A stretch of DNA of 64,000 nt from Bugula neritina (Eukaryota > Bryozoa > Gymnolaemata > Cheilostomatida > Bugulidae). The notes under the pieces are model-generated. The model searched no databases. It had not been told where the DNA came from and saw only the letters and a program-made list of their open reading frames with translations. The stretch spans positions 9,865,408 through 9,929,407 of the forward strand of contig OZ037771.1 in assembly GCA_964035545.1 (NCBI GenBank), written 5' to 3'. Shown piece by piece: positions 13,901 to 29,998 of this stretch. Position numbers and translations under genes: made by a program. Position 1 is the stretch's first letter. The number at the start of each line of letters is the position of its first letter.

Positions 13901-16900
13901 TTACTGAAATGTACTGTAACATACTGATATTTACTGCAACACACTGAAACATACTGCAACATACTGAAATACACTGTTACATACTAAAATACACTGCAAC
14001 ATACTGAAATACACTGCAACATTCTGCAACATACTTCAACATACTGAAATACACTGTAACAAACTGAAATACACTGCAACACATTGGAATATACTGCAAC
14101 ATACCCAAATAAATGGTAACATACTGAAATATACTGAAATACATTGTAACACATTGAAAAATACTGCAACACACTGAAAGACACTACAACTCACTGAAGT
14201 ATAGTGTAATATACGAAAATGTACTGTAACATACTGATATTTACTGCAACACACTGAAATATACTGCAACATACTGTATACACTGTTACATGCCAAAATA
14301 AACTGCAACATACTGAAATACACTGTAACATACTCAAATACACTGCAGCATTCTGCAACATATTGAAATATACTGCAACACACTGAAATATACTGCAATA
14401 CACTGAAATATACTGCAAAATACTGAAATATACTTCAACATACTGCAACATACTGAAAGACACTACAACTCACAGAAGTATAGTGCAATATACAGAAATG
14501 TACTCTAACATACTGATATTTAATGTTACACACTGAAATATACTACAAAATACTGAAATACACTGTAACATACCGAAATAAGCTGCAACATACTGCAACA
14601 TACTGAAATACACTGTAACATGATGAAGTACACTGCAACACATTGAAATACACTGCAACAAACTGAAATATACTGCAACATACTGAAATGTACTGCAACA
14701 TACTGAAATACATTGCAACATATCGAAGTATATCGTAATAAACGGACATGTACTGTAACATACTGAAACACACTGAAATATATTGGGACATACTGAAATA
14801 CACTGCAACATACCGAAATAAGCTGCAACATACTGCAACATACTGAAATACACTGTAACATGATGTAGTACACTGCAACACATTGAAATATACCGCAACA
14901 AACTGAAATATACTGCAACATACTGAAATGTACTGCAACATACTGAAATACATTGCAACATATCGAAGTATATTGTAATAAACGGACATGTACTGTAACA
15001 TACTGAAACACACTGAAACATATTGAAACATACTGAAACATACTGAAACATACTGAAATACACTGCAACATACTACAACATACTGAAACATACTGTAACA
15101 TTATGAAATACAATGCAACACATGAAATATACTGCAACAAACTGAAATATACTGCAACATACTGAAACGTGCTGCAACATACTGAAATATATTGCAATAT
15201 ATCGAAGTATATCGTAATATACGGACATGTACTGTAACATACTGAAACACACTGAAACATACTGAAACATACTGAAATATACTGAAATATACTGAAATAC
15301 ACTGTAACACATTGAAAAATACTGCAACATACTGAAAGCCACTTCAACTCACTGAAGTATAGTGTAATATACGGAAATGTACTGTAACATACTGATATTT
15401 ACTGTAACACACTGAAATATACTGCAACATACTGAAAAACACTGTAACATACCGAAATAAACTGCAACATAATGCAACATACTGAAATACACTGTAACAT
15501 ACTAAAATACACTGCAACATTCTGCAACATACTGCAACATACTGAAATATACTGTAACATGACGAAGTACATTGCAACACATTGAAATACACTGCAACAA
15601 ACTGAAATATACTGCAACATACTGAAATGTACTGCAACATACTGAAATACATTGCAACATATCGAAGTAAATCGTAATAAACGGACATGTACTGTAACAT
15701 ACTGAAACACACTGAAACATACTGAAACATACTGAAACATACTGAAACATACTGAAATACACTGCAACATACTGCAACATACTGAAACATACTGTAACAT
15801 GATGAAATACACTGCAACACATTGAAATATACTGCAACAAACTGAAATATACTGCAACATACTGAAACGTACTGCAACATACTGAAATTAATTGCAACAT
15901 ATCGAAGTATATCGTAATATACGGACATGTACTGTAACATACTGAAACACACTGAAACATACTGAAACATACTGAAACATACTGAAACATACTGAGATAC
16001 ACTGCAACATACTGCAACATACTGAAAAACACTGTAACATGATGAAATACGCTGCAACGCATTGAAATATACTGCAACAAACTGAATTATACCGCAACAT
16101 ACTGAAACGTGCTGCAACATACTGAAATATACTGAGATATACTGAAATACACTTTAACACATTGAAAAATACTGCAACATACTGAAAGACACTTCAACTC
16201 ACTGAAGTATAGTGTAATATACGGAAATGTACTGTAACATACTGATATTTACTGTAACACACTGAAATATACTGCAACATACTGAAAGGCACTGTAACAT
16301 ACCGAAATAAACTGCAACATAACGCAACATACTGAATTACACTGTAACATACTAAAATACACTGCAACATTCTGCAACATACTTCAACGTACTGAAAGAC
16401 ACTGTAACATAATAAAATACACTGCAACACATTGAAATATACCGCAACAGACTGGAATATACTGCAACACATCCAAGTACATTGTAATATACGGACATGT
16501 ACTGTAACATACTGAAACAGACTGAAACATACTGAAACATACTGAAATGTACTGAAATATACTGAAGTACACTGTAACACATTGAAAAATACTGCAACAT
16601 ACTGAAAGCCACTTCAACTCACTGAAGTATAGTGTAATATACGGAAATGTACTGTAACATACTGATATTTACTGTAACACACTGAAATATACTGCAACAT
16701 ACTGAAATACACTGTAACATACCGAAATAAACTGCAACATAATGCAACATACTGAATTACGCTGTAACATACTAAAATACACTGCAACATTCTGCAACAT
16801 ACTGCAACATACTGAAATACACTGTAACATGATGAAGTATAGTGCAATATACAGAAATGTACTCTAACATAATGATGTTTAATGTTACACACTGAAATAT

Positions 16901-17348
16901 ACTGCAACACACTGAAATATACTGCAAAATACTGAATTATACTTCAACATACTGCAACATACTGAAAGACACCACAACCCAGTGAAGTATAGTGCAATAT
17001 ACAGAAATGTACTCTAACATACTGATATTTAATGTTACACACTGAAATATACTACGACATACTGAAATACATTGCACCATACCGAAATAAGCTGCAACAT
17101 ACTGCAACATACTGAAATACACTGTAACATGATGTAGTACACTGCAACACATTGAAATATACTGCAACAAACTGAAATATACTGCAACATACTGAAATGT
17201 ACTGCAACATACTGAAATACATTGCAACATATCGAAGTATATCGTAATAAACGGACATGTACTGTAACATACTGAAACACACTGAAACATACTGAAACAT
17301 ACTGAAACATACTGAAACATACTGAAATACACTGCAACATACTACAAC
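13568..17348 (+). repeat. higher-order block B, copy 2
   Basis: Copy of 6630-10430 lacking two single decamers (near 14026 and 14308). From about 17000 it also matches the block that begins near 11600, so the end of this block overlaps the start of the next duplication. Confidence 0.88.
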
Positions 17349-19299
17349 ATACTGAAACATACTGTAACATTATGAAATACACTGCAACACATTGAAATAT
17401 ACTGCAACAAACTGAAATATACTGCAACATACTAAAACGTACTGCAACATACTGAAATACATTGCAATATATCGAAGTATATCGTAATATACGGACATGT
17501 ACTGTAACATACTGAAACACACTGAAACATACTGAAACATACCGAAATATACTGAAATGTACTGAAATACACTGTAACACATTGAAAAACACTGCAACAT
17601 ACTGAAAGACACTTCAACTCACTGAAGAATAGTGTAATATACAGAGATGTACTGTAACATACTGATATTTACTGTAACACACTGAAATATACTGCAACAT
17701 ACTGAAATACACTGTAACATACCGAAATAAACTGCAACATAATGCAACATACTGAATTACACTGTAACATACTAAAATACACTGCAACATTCTGCAACAT
17801 ACTTCAACGAACTGAAAGACACTGTAACATAATGAAATACACTGCAACACATTGAAATATACCGCAACAGACTGGAATATACTGCAACACATCCAAGTAC
17901 ATCGTAATATACGGACATGTACTGTAACATACTGGAACATACTGAAACATACTGCAACATTCTGAAGTACACTGTAAAATATTGAAATACACCGCAACAA
18001 ACTGCAACATACTGAAGTACACTGTACATAATATTGAAAAACACTGCAACACACTGAAATATACTGCAACACACTGAAATATACCGCACAATACTGAATT
18101 ATACTTCAACATACTGCAACATACTGAAAGACACTACAACTCACTGAAGGATAGTGCAATATACAGAAATGTACTCTAACATACTGATATTTAATGTTAC
18201 ACACTGAAATATACTACAACATACTGAAATACACTGCAACATACCGAAATAAGCTGCAACATTCTGCAATATACTGAAATACACTGTAACATGATGTAGT
18301 ACACTGCAACACATTGAAATATACTGCAACAAACTGAAATATACTGCAACATACTGAAATGTACTGCAACATACTGAAATACATTGCAACATATCGAAGT
18401 ATATCGTAATAAACGAACATGTACTGTAACATACTGAAACACACTGAAACAAACTGAAACATACTGAAATATACTGAAATACACTGTAACACATTGAAAA
18501 ATACTGCAACATACTGAAAGACACTTCAACTCACTGAAGTATAGTGTAATTTACGGAAATGTACTGTAACATACTGATAGTTACTGCAACACACTGAAAT
18601 ATACTGCAACATACTGAAATACACTGTAACATACCGAAATAAACTGCAACATAATGCAACATACGGAATTACACTGTAACATACTAAATTACACTGCAAC
18701 ATTCTGCAACATACTTCAACGTACTGAAATACACTGTAACATAATGAAATACACTGCAACATACTGCAACATACTGAAGTACACTGTAAAATATTAAAAT
18801 ACACTGCAACACATTGGAATATACTGCAACACACTGAAATATACTGTAACATACTGAAACATGAGTAATATACTGAAAGATGCCTCAACATACTCAAATA
18901 CACTGCAACACATTGAAATACACTGCAACACACTGAAATATACTGCAACACACTGAAATGTACTTCAACATAATGAAAAACACTGCAACATATCAAAGTA
19001 TGTTGTAATATACAGACATGTACTGAAACATACTGAAACATACTGAAATACACTGCAACAAGTTGGAATATACTGCAACATACCCAAGTATATGGTAATA
19101 TAATGAAATATACTGCAACATACCGCAACATATTGAAAAACACTGTAACAAACTGAAATACGCTGCAACACATTGGAATATACTGCAACCTACCCAAATA
19201 AATGGTAATATACTGAAATATACTGAAATACACTGTAACACATTGAAAAATACTGCAACATACTGAAACACACTACAACTCACTGAAGTAAAGTGTAAC
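17039..19299 (+). repeat. higher-order block C, copy 2
   Basis: Copy of 11640-13900 with the same 3-base variant at 18021. It is itself related to 21870-24657 at offsets of 4870, 4850 and 4847. The offsets step by 20 bp (two decamers) and by the 3-base change. Confidence 0.88.
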
Positions 19300-19830
19300 T
19301 TACTGAAACATACTGCAACCTACTGAAATACACTGTTACATACTAAAATACACTGCAACATACTAAAATACACTGCAACATTCTGCAACATTCTGCAACA
19401 TACTTCAACATACTGAAATACACTGTAACAAACTGAAATACGCTGCAACACATTGGAATATACTGCAACATATCCCAATAAATGGTAATATACTGAAATA
19501 TATTGAAATACACTGTAACACATTGAAAAATACTGCAACATACTGAAACACACTACAACTCACTGAAGTATAGTGTAACTTACTGAAATGTACTGTAAAA
19601 TACTGATATTTACTGCAACACACTGAAACATACTGCAACATACTGAAATACACTGTTACATACTAAAATACACTGCAACATACTAAAATACACTGCAACA
19701 ATCTGCAACATTCTGCAACATACTTCAACATACTGAAATACACTGTAACAAACTGAAACACGCTGCAACACATTGGAATATACTGCAAAATACCCAAATA
19801 AATGGTAACATACTGAAATATACTGCAACA

Positions 19831-20760
19831 CATTGAAATATACCGCAACAGACTGGAATATACTGCAACACATCCAAGTACATTGTAATATACGGACATG
19901 TACTGTAACATACTGAAACACACTGAAACATACTGAAACATACTGAAATGTACTGAAATATACTGAAGTACACTGTAACACATTGAAAAATACTGCAACA
20001 TACTGAAAGCCACTTCAACTCACTGAAGTATAGTGTAATATACGGAAATGTACTGTAACATACTGATATTTACTGTAACACACTGAAATATACTGCAACA
20101 TACTGAAATACACTGTAACATACCGAAATAAACTGCAACATAATGCAACATACTGAATTACGCTGTAACATACTAAAATACACTGCAACATTCTGCAACA
20201 TACTGCAACATACTGAAATACACTGTAACATGATGAAGTATAGTGCAATATACAGAAATGTACTCTAACATAATGATGTTTAATGTTACACACTGAAATA
20301 TACTGCAACACACTGAAATATACTGCAAAATACTGAATTATACTTCAACATACTGCAACATACTGAAAGACACCACAACCCAGTGAAGTATAGTGCAATA
20401 TACAGAAATGTACTCTAACATACTGATATTTAATGTTACATACTGAAATATACTACGACATACTGAAATACATTGCACCATACCGAAATAAGCTGCAACA
20501 TACTGCAACATACTGAAATACACTGTAACATGATGTAGTACACTGCAACACATTGAAATATACTGCAACAAACTGAAATATACTGCAACATACTGAAATG
20601 TACTGCAACATACTGAAATACATTGCAACATATCGAAGTATATCGTAATAAACGGACATGTACTGTAACATACTGAAACACACTGAAACATACTGAAACA
20701 TACTGAAACATACTGAAACATACTGAAATACACTGCAACATACTACAACATACTGAAACA
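19831..20760 (+). repeat. higher-order block D, third copy joined to block C at 19.83 kb
   Basis: Matches 16430-17360 (offset 3401) and 9512-10442 (offset 10319). Just upstream the sequence follows block C, as at 24457-24657, so an abrupt switch lies within about 19820-19840, in register. Confidence 0.82.
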
Positions 20761-21869
20761 TACTGTAACATTATGAAATACACTGCAACACATTGAAATA
20801 TACTGCAACAAACTGAAATATACTGCAACATACTAAAACGTACTGCAACATACTGAAATACATTGCAATATATCGAAGTATATCGTAATATACGGACATG
20901 TACTGTAACATACTGAAACACACTGAAACATACTGAAACATACTGAAATATACTGAAATATACTGAAATACACTGTAACACATTGAAAAATACTGCAACA
21001 TACTGAAAGACACTTCAACTCACTGAAGAATAGTGTAATATAGAGAAATGTACTGTAACATACTGATATTTACTGTAACACACTGAAATATACTGCAACA
21101 TACTGAAATACACTGTAACATACCGAAATAAACTGCAACATAATGCAACATACTGAATTACACTGTAACATACTAAAATACACTGCAACATTCTGCAACA
21201 TACTTCAACGAACTGAAAGACACTGTAACATAATGAAATACACTGCAACACATTGAAATATACCGCAACAGACTGGAATATACTGCAACACATCCAAGTA
21301 CATCGTAATATACGGACATGTACTGTAACATACTGGAACATACTGAAACATACTGCAACATTCTGAAGTACACTGTACATATTGAAAAACACTGCAACAC
21401 ACTGAAATATACTGCAACACACTGAAATATACCGCACAATACTGAATTATACTTCAACATACTGCAACATACTGAAAGACACTACAACTCACTGAAGTAT
21501 AGTGCAATATACAGAAATGTACTCTAACATACTGATATTTAATGTTACACACTGAAATATACTACAACATACTGAAATACACTGCAACATACCGAAATAA
21601 ACTGCAACATAATGCAACATACTGAATTACGCTGTAACATACTAAAATACACTGCAACATTCTGCAACATACTGCAACATACTGAAATACACTGTAACAT
21701 GATGAAGTATAGTGCAATATATAGAAATGTACTCTAACATAATGATATTTAATGTTACACACTGAAATATACTGCAACACACTGAAATATACTGCAAAAT
21801 ACTGAATTATACTTCAACATACTGCAACATACTGAAAGACACCACAACCCACTGAAGTATAGTGCAATA

Positions 21870-24657
21870 TACAGAAATGTACTCTAACATACTGATATTT
21901 AATGTTACACACTGAAATATACTACAACATACTGAAATACACTGCAACATACCGAAATTAGCTGCAACATACTGCAACATACTGAAATACACTGTAACAT
22001 GATGTAGTACACTGCAACACATTGAAATATACTGCAACAAACTGAAATATACTGCAGCATACTGAAATGTACTGCAACATACTGAAATACATTGCAACAT
22101 ATCGAAGTATATCGTAATAAACGGACATGTACTGTAACATACTGAAACACACTGAAACATGCTGAAACATACTGAAACATACTGAAACATACTGAAATAC
22201 ACTGCAACATACTACAACATACTGAAACATACTGTAACATTATGAAATACACTGCAACACATTGAAATATACTGCAACAAACTGAAATATACTGCAACAT
22301 ACTAAAACGTACTGCAACATACTGAAATACATTGCAATATATCGAAGTATATCGTAATATACGGACATGTACTGTAACATACTGAAACACACTGAAACAT
22401 ACTGAAACATACCGAAATATACTGAAATGTACTGAAATACACTGTAACACATTGAAAAACACTGCAACATACTGAAAGACACTTCAACTCACTGAAGAAT
22501 AGTGTAATATACAGAGATGTACTGTAACATACTGATATTTACTGTAACACACTGAAATATACTGCAACATACTGAAATACACTGTAACATACCGAAATAA
22601 ACTGCAACATAATGCAACATACTGAATTACACTGTAACATTCTGCAACATACTTCAACGAACTGAAAGACACTGTAACATAATGAAATACACTGCAACAC
22701 ATTGAAATATACCGCAACAGACTGGAATATACTGCAACACATCCAAGTACATCGTAATATACGGACATGTACTGTAACATACTGGAACATACTGAAACAT
22801 ACTGCAACATTCTGAAGTACACTGTAAAATATTGAAATACACCGCAACAAACTGCAACATACTGAAGTACACTGTACATATTGAAAAACACTGCAACACA
22901 CTGAAATATACTGCAACACACTGAAATATACCGCACAATACTGAATTATACTTCAACATACTGCAACATACTGAAAGACACTACAACTCACTGAAGGATA
23001 GTGCAATATACAGAAATGTACTCTAACATACTGATATTTAATGTTACACACTAAAATATACTACAACATACTGAAATACACTGCAACATACCGAAATAAG
23101 CTGCAACATTCTGCAATATACTGAAATACACTGTAACATGATGTAGTACACTGCAACACATTGAAATATACTGCAACAAACTGAAATATACTGCAACATA
23201 CTGAAATGTACTGCAACATACTGAAATACATTGCAACATATCGAAGTATATCGTAATAAACGAACATGTACTGTAACATACTGAAACACACTGAAACAAA
23301 CTGAAACATACTGAAATATACTGAAATACACTGTAACACATTGAAAAATACTGCAACATACTGAAAGAGACTTCAACTCACTGAAGTATAGTGTAATTTA
23401 CGGAAATGTACTGTAACATACTGATAGTTACTGCAACACACTGAAATATACTGCAACATACTGAAATACACTGTAACATACCGAAATAAACTGCAACATA
23501 ATGCAACATACTGAATTACACTGTAACATACTAAATTACACTGCAACATTCTGCAACATACTTCAACGTACTGAAATACACTGTAACATAATGAAATACA
23601 CTGCAACATACTGCAACATACTGAAGTACACTGTAAAATATTAAAATACACTGCAACACATTGGAATATACTGCAACACACTGAAATATACTGTAACATA
23701 CTGAAACATGAGTAATATACTGAAAGATGCCTCAACATACTCAAATACACTGCAACACATTGAAATACACTGCAACACACTGAAATATACTGCAACACAC
23801 TGAAATGTACTTCAACATAATGAAAAACACTGCAACATATCAAAGTATGTTGTAATATACAGACATGTACTGAAACATACTGAAACATACTGAAATACAC
23901 TGCAACAAGTTGGAATATACTGCAACATACCCAAGTATATGGTAATATAATGAAATATACTGCAACATACCGCAACATATTGAAAAACACTGTAACAAAC
24001 TGAAATACGCTGCAACACATTGGAATATACTGCAACCTACCCAAATAAATGGTAATATACTGAAATATACTGAAATACACTGTAACACATTGAAAAATAC
24101 TGCAACATACTGAAACACACTACAACTCACTGAAGTAAAGTGTAACTTACTGAAACATACTGCAACATACTGAAATACACTGTTACATACTAAAATACAC
24201 TGCAACATACTAAAATACACTGCAACATTCTGCAACATTCTGCAACATACTTCAACATACTGAAATACACTGTAACAAACTGAAATACGCTGCAACACAT
24301 TGGAATATACTGCAACATATCCCAATAAATGGTAATATACTGAAATATATTGAAATACACTGTAACACATTGAAAAATACTGCAACATACTGAAACACAC
24401 TACAACTCACTGAAGTATAGTGTAACTTACTGAAATGTACTGTAAAATACTGATATTTACTGCAACACACTGAAACATACTGCAACATACTGAAATACAC
24501 TGTTACATACTAAAATACACTGCAACATACTAAAATACACTGCAACAATCTGCAACATTCTGCAACATACTTCAACATACTGAAATACACTGTAACAAAC
24601 TGAAACACGCTGCAACACATTGGAATATACTGCAAAATACCCAAATAAATGGTAACA
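21870..24657 (+). repeat. higher-order block C, copy 3
   Basis: Related to 17000-19810. It lacks 20 bp near 22640 and has the common form ACTGTACATATTG instead of the 3-base-longer variant. The match ends near 19810/24657, where the earlier copy is joined to a different block type. Confidence 0.85.
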
Positions 24658-26190
24658 TACTGAAATATACTGAAATACAATGTAACACATTGAAAAATAC
24701 TGCAACACACTGAAAGACACTACAACTCACTGAAGTATAGTGTAATATACAAAAACGTACTGTAACATACTGATATTTACTGCAACACACTGAAATATAC
24801 TGCAACATACTGAAATACACTGTTACATGCCAAAATAAACTGCAACATACTGCAACATACTGCAACATACTGAAATACACTGTAACATACTCAAATACAC
24901 TGCAACATTCTGCAACATATTGGAATATACTGCAACACACTGAAATATACTGCAACACATCCAAGTAGACTGTAATATACGGACATGTACTGTAACATAC
25001 TGAAACAAAATGAAATATACTGTAACACTCTGAGTAATACTGCAAAATGCTGAAATATACTGTAACACAGTGAAGTATACTGCAAAATTCTGAAACATAC
25101 TGCAACATAGTAAAACATGGGCAATATACTGAAAAATGCCTCAGCATACTCAAATATACTGCAAGATGCTGCAACATACGTAAATACACTGTAACATACT
25201 GAAATACACTGCAACATACTGCAGCATACTGAAGTACACTGTAAAATATTGAAATACACTGCAACACATTGGAATATACTGCAACAAACTGAAATATACT
25301 GCAACATACTAAAACGTACTGCAACATACTGAAATACATTGCAACATATCGAAGTATATCGTAATATACGGACATGTACTGAAACATACTGAAACATACT
25401 GAAACATACTGAGATACACTGGAACATACTGCAACATACTGAAATACACTGCAACACATTGAAATATACTACAACAAACTGAAATATACTGCAACATACT
25501 GCAACATAATGCAACATACTGAAATACACTGTAACATGATGAAGTATAGTGCAATATACAGAAATGTACTCTAACATAATGATGTTTAATGTTACACACT
25601 GAAATATACTGCAACACACTGAAATATACTGCAAAATACTGAATTATACTTCAACATACTGCAACATACTGAAAGACACCACAACCCACTGAAGTATAGT
25701 GCAATATACAGAAATGTACTCTAACATACTGATATTTAATGTTACACACTGAAATATACTACGACATACTGAAATACACTGCAACATACCGAAATTAGCT
25801 GCAACATACTGCAACATACTGAAATACACTGTAACATGATGTAGTACACTGCAACACATTGAAATATACTGCAACAAACTGAAATACACTGTAACATACT
25901 GAAATACACTGCAACATACTGCAGCATACTGAAGTACACTGTAACATACTGTAACTTACTGAAATACACTGCAACAAACTGTAACATACTGAAACACACT
26001 GAAACATACTGAAACATACTGAAACATACTGTAACATACTGAAACACACTGAAACATACTGAAACATACTGAGACATACTGAAATACACTGCAACATACT
26101 GAAACATACTGAAACATACTGAAATATACTGAAATATACTGAAATACACTGTAACACATTGAAAAATACTGCGACATACTGAAAGACACT

Positions 26191-29100
26191 TCAACTCACT
26201 GAAGTATAGTGTAATATACGGAAATGTACTGTAACGTACTGATATTTACTGTAACACACTGAAATGTACTGCAACATACTGAAATACACTGTAACATACC
26301 GAAATAAACTGCAACATAATGCAACATACTGAATTACACTGTAACATACTAAAATACACTGCAACATTCTGCAACATACTTCAACGTACTGAAAGACACT
26401 GTAACATAATGAAATACACTGCAACACATTGAAATATACCGCAACAGACTGGAATATACTGCAACATACTGAAATGTACTGCAACATACTGAAATACATT
26501 GCAACATATCGAAGTATATCGTAATAAACGGACATGTACTGTAACATACTGAAACACACTGAAACATACTGAAACATACTGAAACATACTGAAACATACT
26601 GAAATACACTGCAACATACTACAACATACTGAAACATACTGTAACATTATGAAATACACTGCAACACATTGAAATATACTGCAACAAACTGAAATATACT
26701 GCAACATACTAAAACGTACTGCAACATACTGAAATACATTGAAATATATCGAAGTATATCGTAATATACGGACATGTACTGTAACGTACTGAAACACACT
26801 GAAACATACTGAAACATACCGAAATATACTGAAATGTACTGAAATACACTGTAACACATTGAAAAACACTGCAACATACTGAAAGACACTTCAACTCATT
26901 GAAGAATAGTGTAATATACAGAGATGTACTGTAACATACTGATATTTACTGTAACACACTGAAATATACTGCAACATACTGAAATACACTGTAACATACC
27001 GAAATAAACTGCAACATAATGCAACATACTGAATTACACTGTAACATACTAAAATACACTGCAACATTCTGCAACATACTTCAACGAACTGAAAGACACT
27101 GTAACATAATGAAATACACTGCAACACATTGAAATATACCGCAACAGACTGGAATATACTGCAACACATCCAAGTACATCGTAATATACGGACATGTACT
27201 GTAACATACTGGAACATACTGAAACATACTGCAACATTCTGAAGTACACTGTAAAATATTGAAATACACTGCAACAAACTGCAACATACTGAAGTACACT
27301 GTACATATTGAAAAACACTGCAACACACTGAAATATACTGCAACACACTGAAATATACCGCACAATACTGAATTATACTTCAACATACTGCAACATACTG
27401 AAAGACACTACAACTCACTGAAGGATAGTGCAATATACAGAAATGTACTCTAACATACTGATATTTAATGTTACACACTGAAATATACTACAACATACTG
27501 AAATACACTACAACATACCGAAATAAGCTGCAACATTCTGCAATATACTGAAATACACTGTAACATGATGTAGTACACTGCAACACATTGAAATATACTG
27601 CAACAAACTGAAATATACTGCAACATTCTGAAATGTACTGCAACATACTGAAATACATTGCAACATATCGAAGTATATCGTAATAAACGAACATGTACTG
27701 TAACATACTGAAACACACTGAAACAAACTGAAACATACTGAAATATACTGAAATACACTGTAACACATTGAAAAATACTGCAACATACTGAAAGACACTT
27801 CAACTCACTGAAGTATAGTGTAATTTACGGAAATGTACTGTAACATACTGATAGTTACTGCAACACACTGAAATATACTGCAACATACTGAAATACACTG
27901 TAACATACCGAAATAAACTGCAACATAATGCAACATACTGAATTACACTGTAACATACTAAATTACACTGCAACATTCTGCAACATACTTCAACGTACTG
28001 AAATACACTGTAACATAATGAAATACACTGCAACATACTGCAACATACTGAAGTACACTGTAAAATATTAAAATACACTGCAACACATTGGAATATACTG
28101 CAACACACTGAAATATACTGTAACATACTGAAACATGAGTAATATACTGAAAGATGCCTCAACATACTCAAATACACTGCAACACATTGAAATACACTGC
28201 AACACACTGAAATATACTGCAACACACTGAAATGTACTTCAACATAATGAAAAACACTGCAACATATCAAAGTATGTTGTAATATACAGACATGTACTGA
28301 AACATACTGAAACATACTGAAATACACTGCAACAAGTTGGAATATACTGCAACATACCCAAGTATATGGTAATATAATGAAATATACTGCAACATACCGC
28401 AACATACTGAAAAACACTGTAACAAACTGAAATACGCTGCAACACATTGGAATATACTGCAACATACCCAAATAAATGGTAATATACTGAAATATACTGA
28501 AATACACTGTAACACATTGAAAAATACTGCAACATACTGAAACACACTACAACTCACTGAAGTATAGTGTAACTTACTGAAACATACTGCAACATACTGA
28601 AATACACTGTTACATACTAAAATACACTGCAACATACTAAAATACGCTGCAACATTCTGCAACATTCTGCAACATACTTCAACATACTGAAATACACTGT
28701 AACAAACTGAAATACGCTGCAACACATTGGAATATACTGCAACATATCCCAATATATGGTAATATACTGAAATATATTGAAATACACTGTAACACATTGA
28801 AAAATACTGCAACATACTGAAACACACTACAACTCACTGAAGTATAGTGTAACTTACTGAAATGTACGGTAAAATACTGATATTTACTGCAACACACTGA
28901 AACATACTGCAACATACTGAAATACACTGTTACATACTAAAATACACTGCAACATACTAAAATACACTGCAACAATCTGCAACATTCTGCAACATACTTC
29001 AACATACTGAAATACACTGTAACAAACTGAAACACGCTGCAACACATTGGAATATACTGCAACATACCCAAATAAATGGTAACATACTGAAATATACTGA

Positions 29101-29998
29101 AATACAATGTAACACATTGAAAAATACTGCAACACACTGAAAGACACTACAACTCACTGAAGTATAGTGTAATATACAAAAACGTACTGTAACATACTGA
29201 TATTTACTGCAACACACTGAAATATACTGCAACATACTGAAATACACTGTTACATGCCAAAATAAACTGCAACATACTGCAACATACTGAAATGCACTGT
29301 AACATACTCAAATACACTGCAACATTCTGCAACATATTGAAATATACTGCAACACACTGAAATATACTGCAACACATCCAAGTAGACTGTAATATACGGA
29401 CATGTACTGTAACATACTGAAACACACTGAAACATACTGAAACATACTGAAACATACTGAAACATACTGAAATACACTGCAACATACTGCAACATACTGA
29501 AACATACTGTAACATGATGAAATACACTGCAACACATTGAAATATACTGCAACAAACTGAAATATACTGCAACATACTGAAACGTACTGCAACATACTGA
29601 AATTAATTGCAACATATCGAAGTATATCGTAATATACGGACATGTACGGTAACATACTGAAACACACTGAAACATACTGAAACATACTGAAACATACTGA
29701 AACATACTGAGATACACTGCAACATACTGCAACATACTGAAAAACACTGTAACATGATGAAATACGCTGCAACACATTGAAATATACTGCAACAAACTGA
29801 ATTATACCGCAACATACTGAAACGTGCTGCAACATACTGAAATACATTGCAATATATCGAAGTAAATCGTAATATACGGACATGTACTGTAACATACTGA
29901 AACACACTGAAACATACTGAAACATACTGAAATATACTGAGATATACTGAAATACACTTTAACACATTGAAAAATACTGCAACATACTGAAAGACACT
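26191..29998 (+). repeat. 3808-bp tandem duplication, unit 1
   Basis: Matches 29999-33806 at a constant offset of 3808 with no length difference that I can detect and only scattered substitutions. It contains most block types of the array, including one gagtaatat 9-mer marker (about 28136). Boundaries are placed where similarity upstream of 26190 drops; they could shift by some tens of bases because flanking monomers are alike. Confidence 0.9.
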
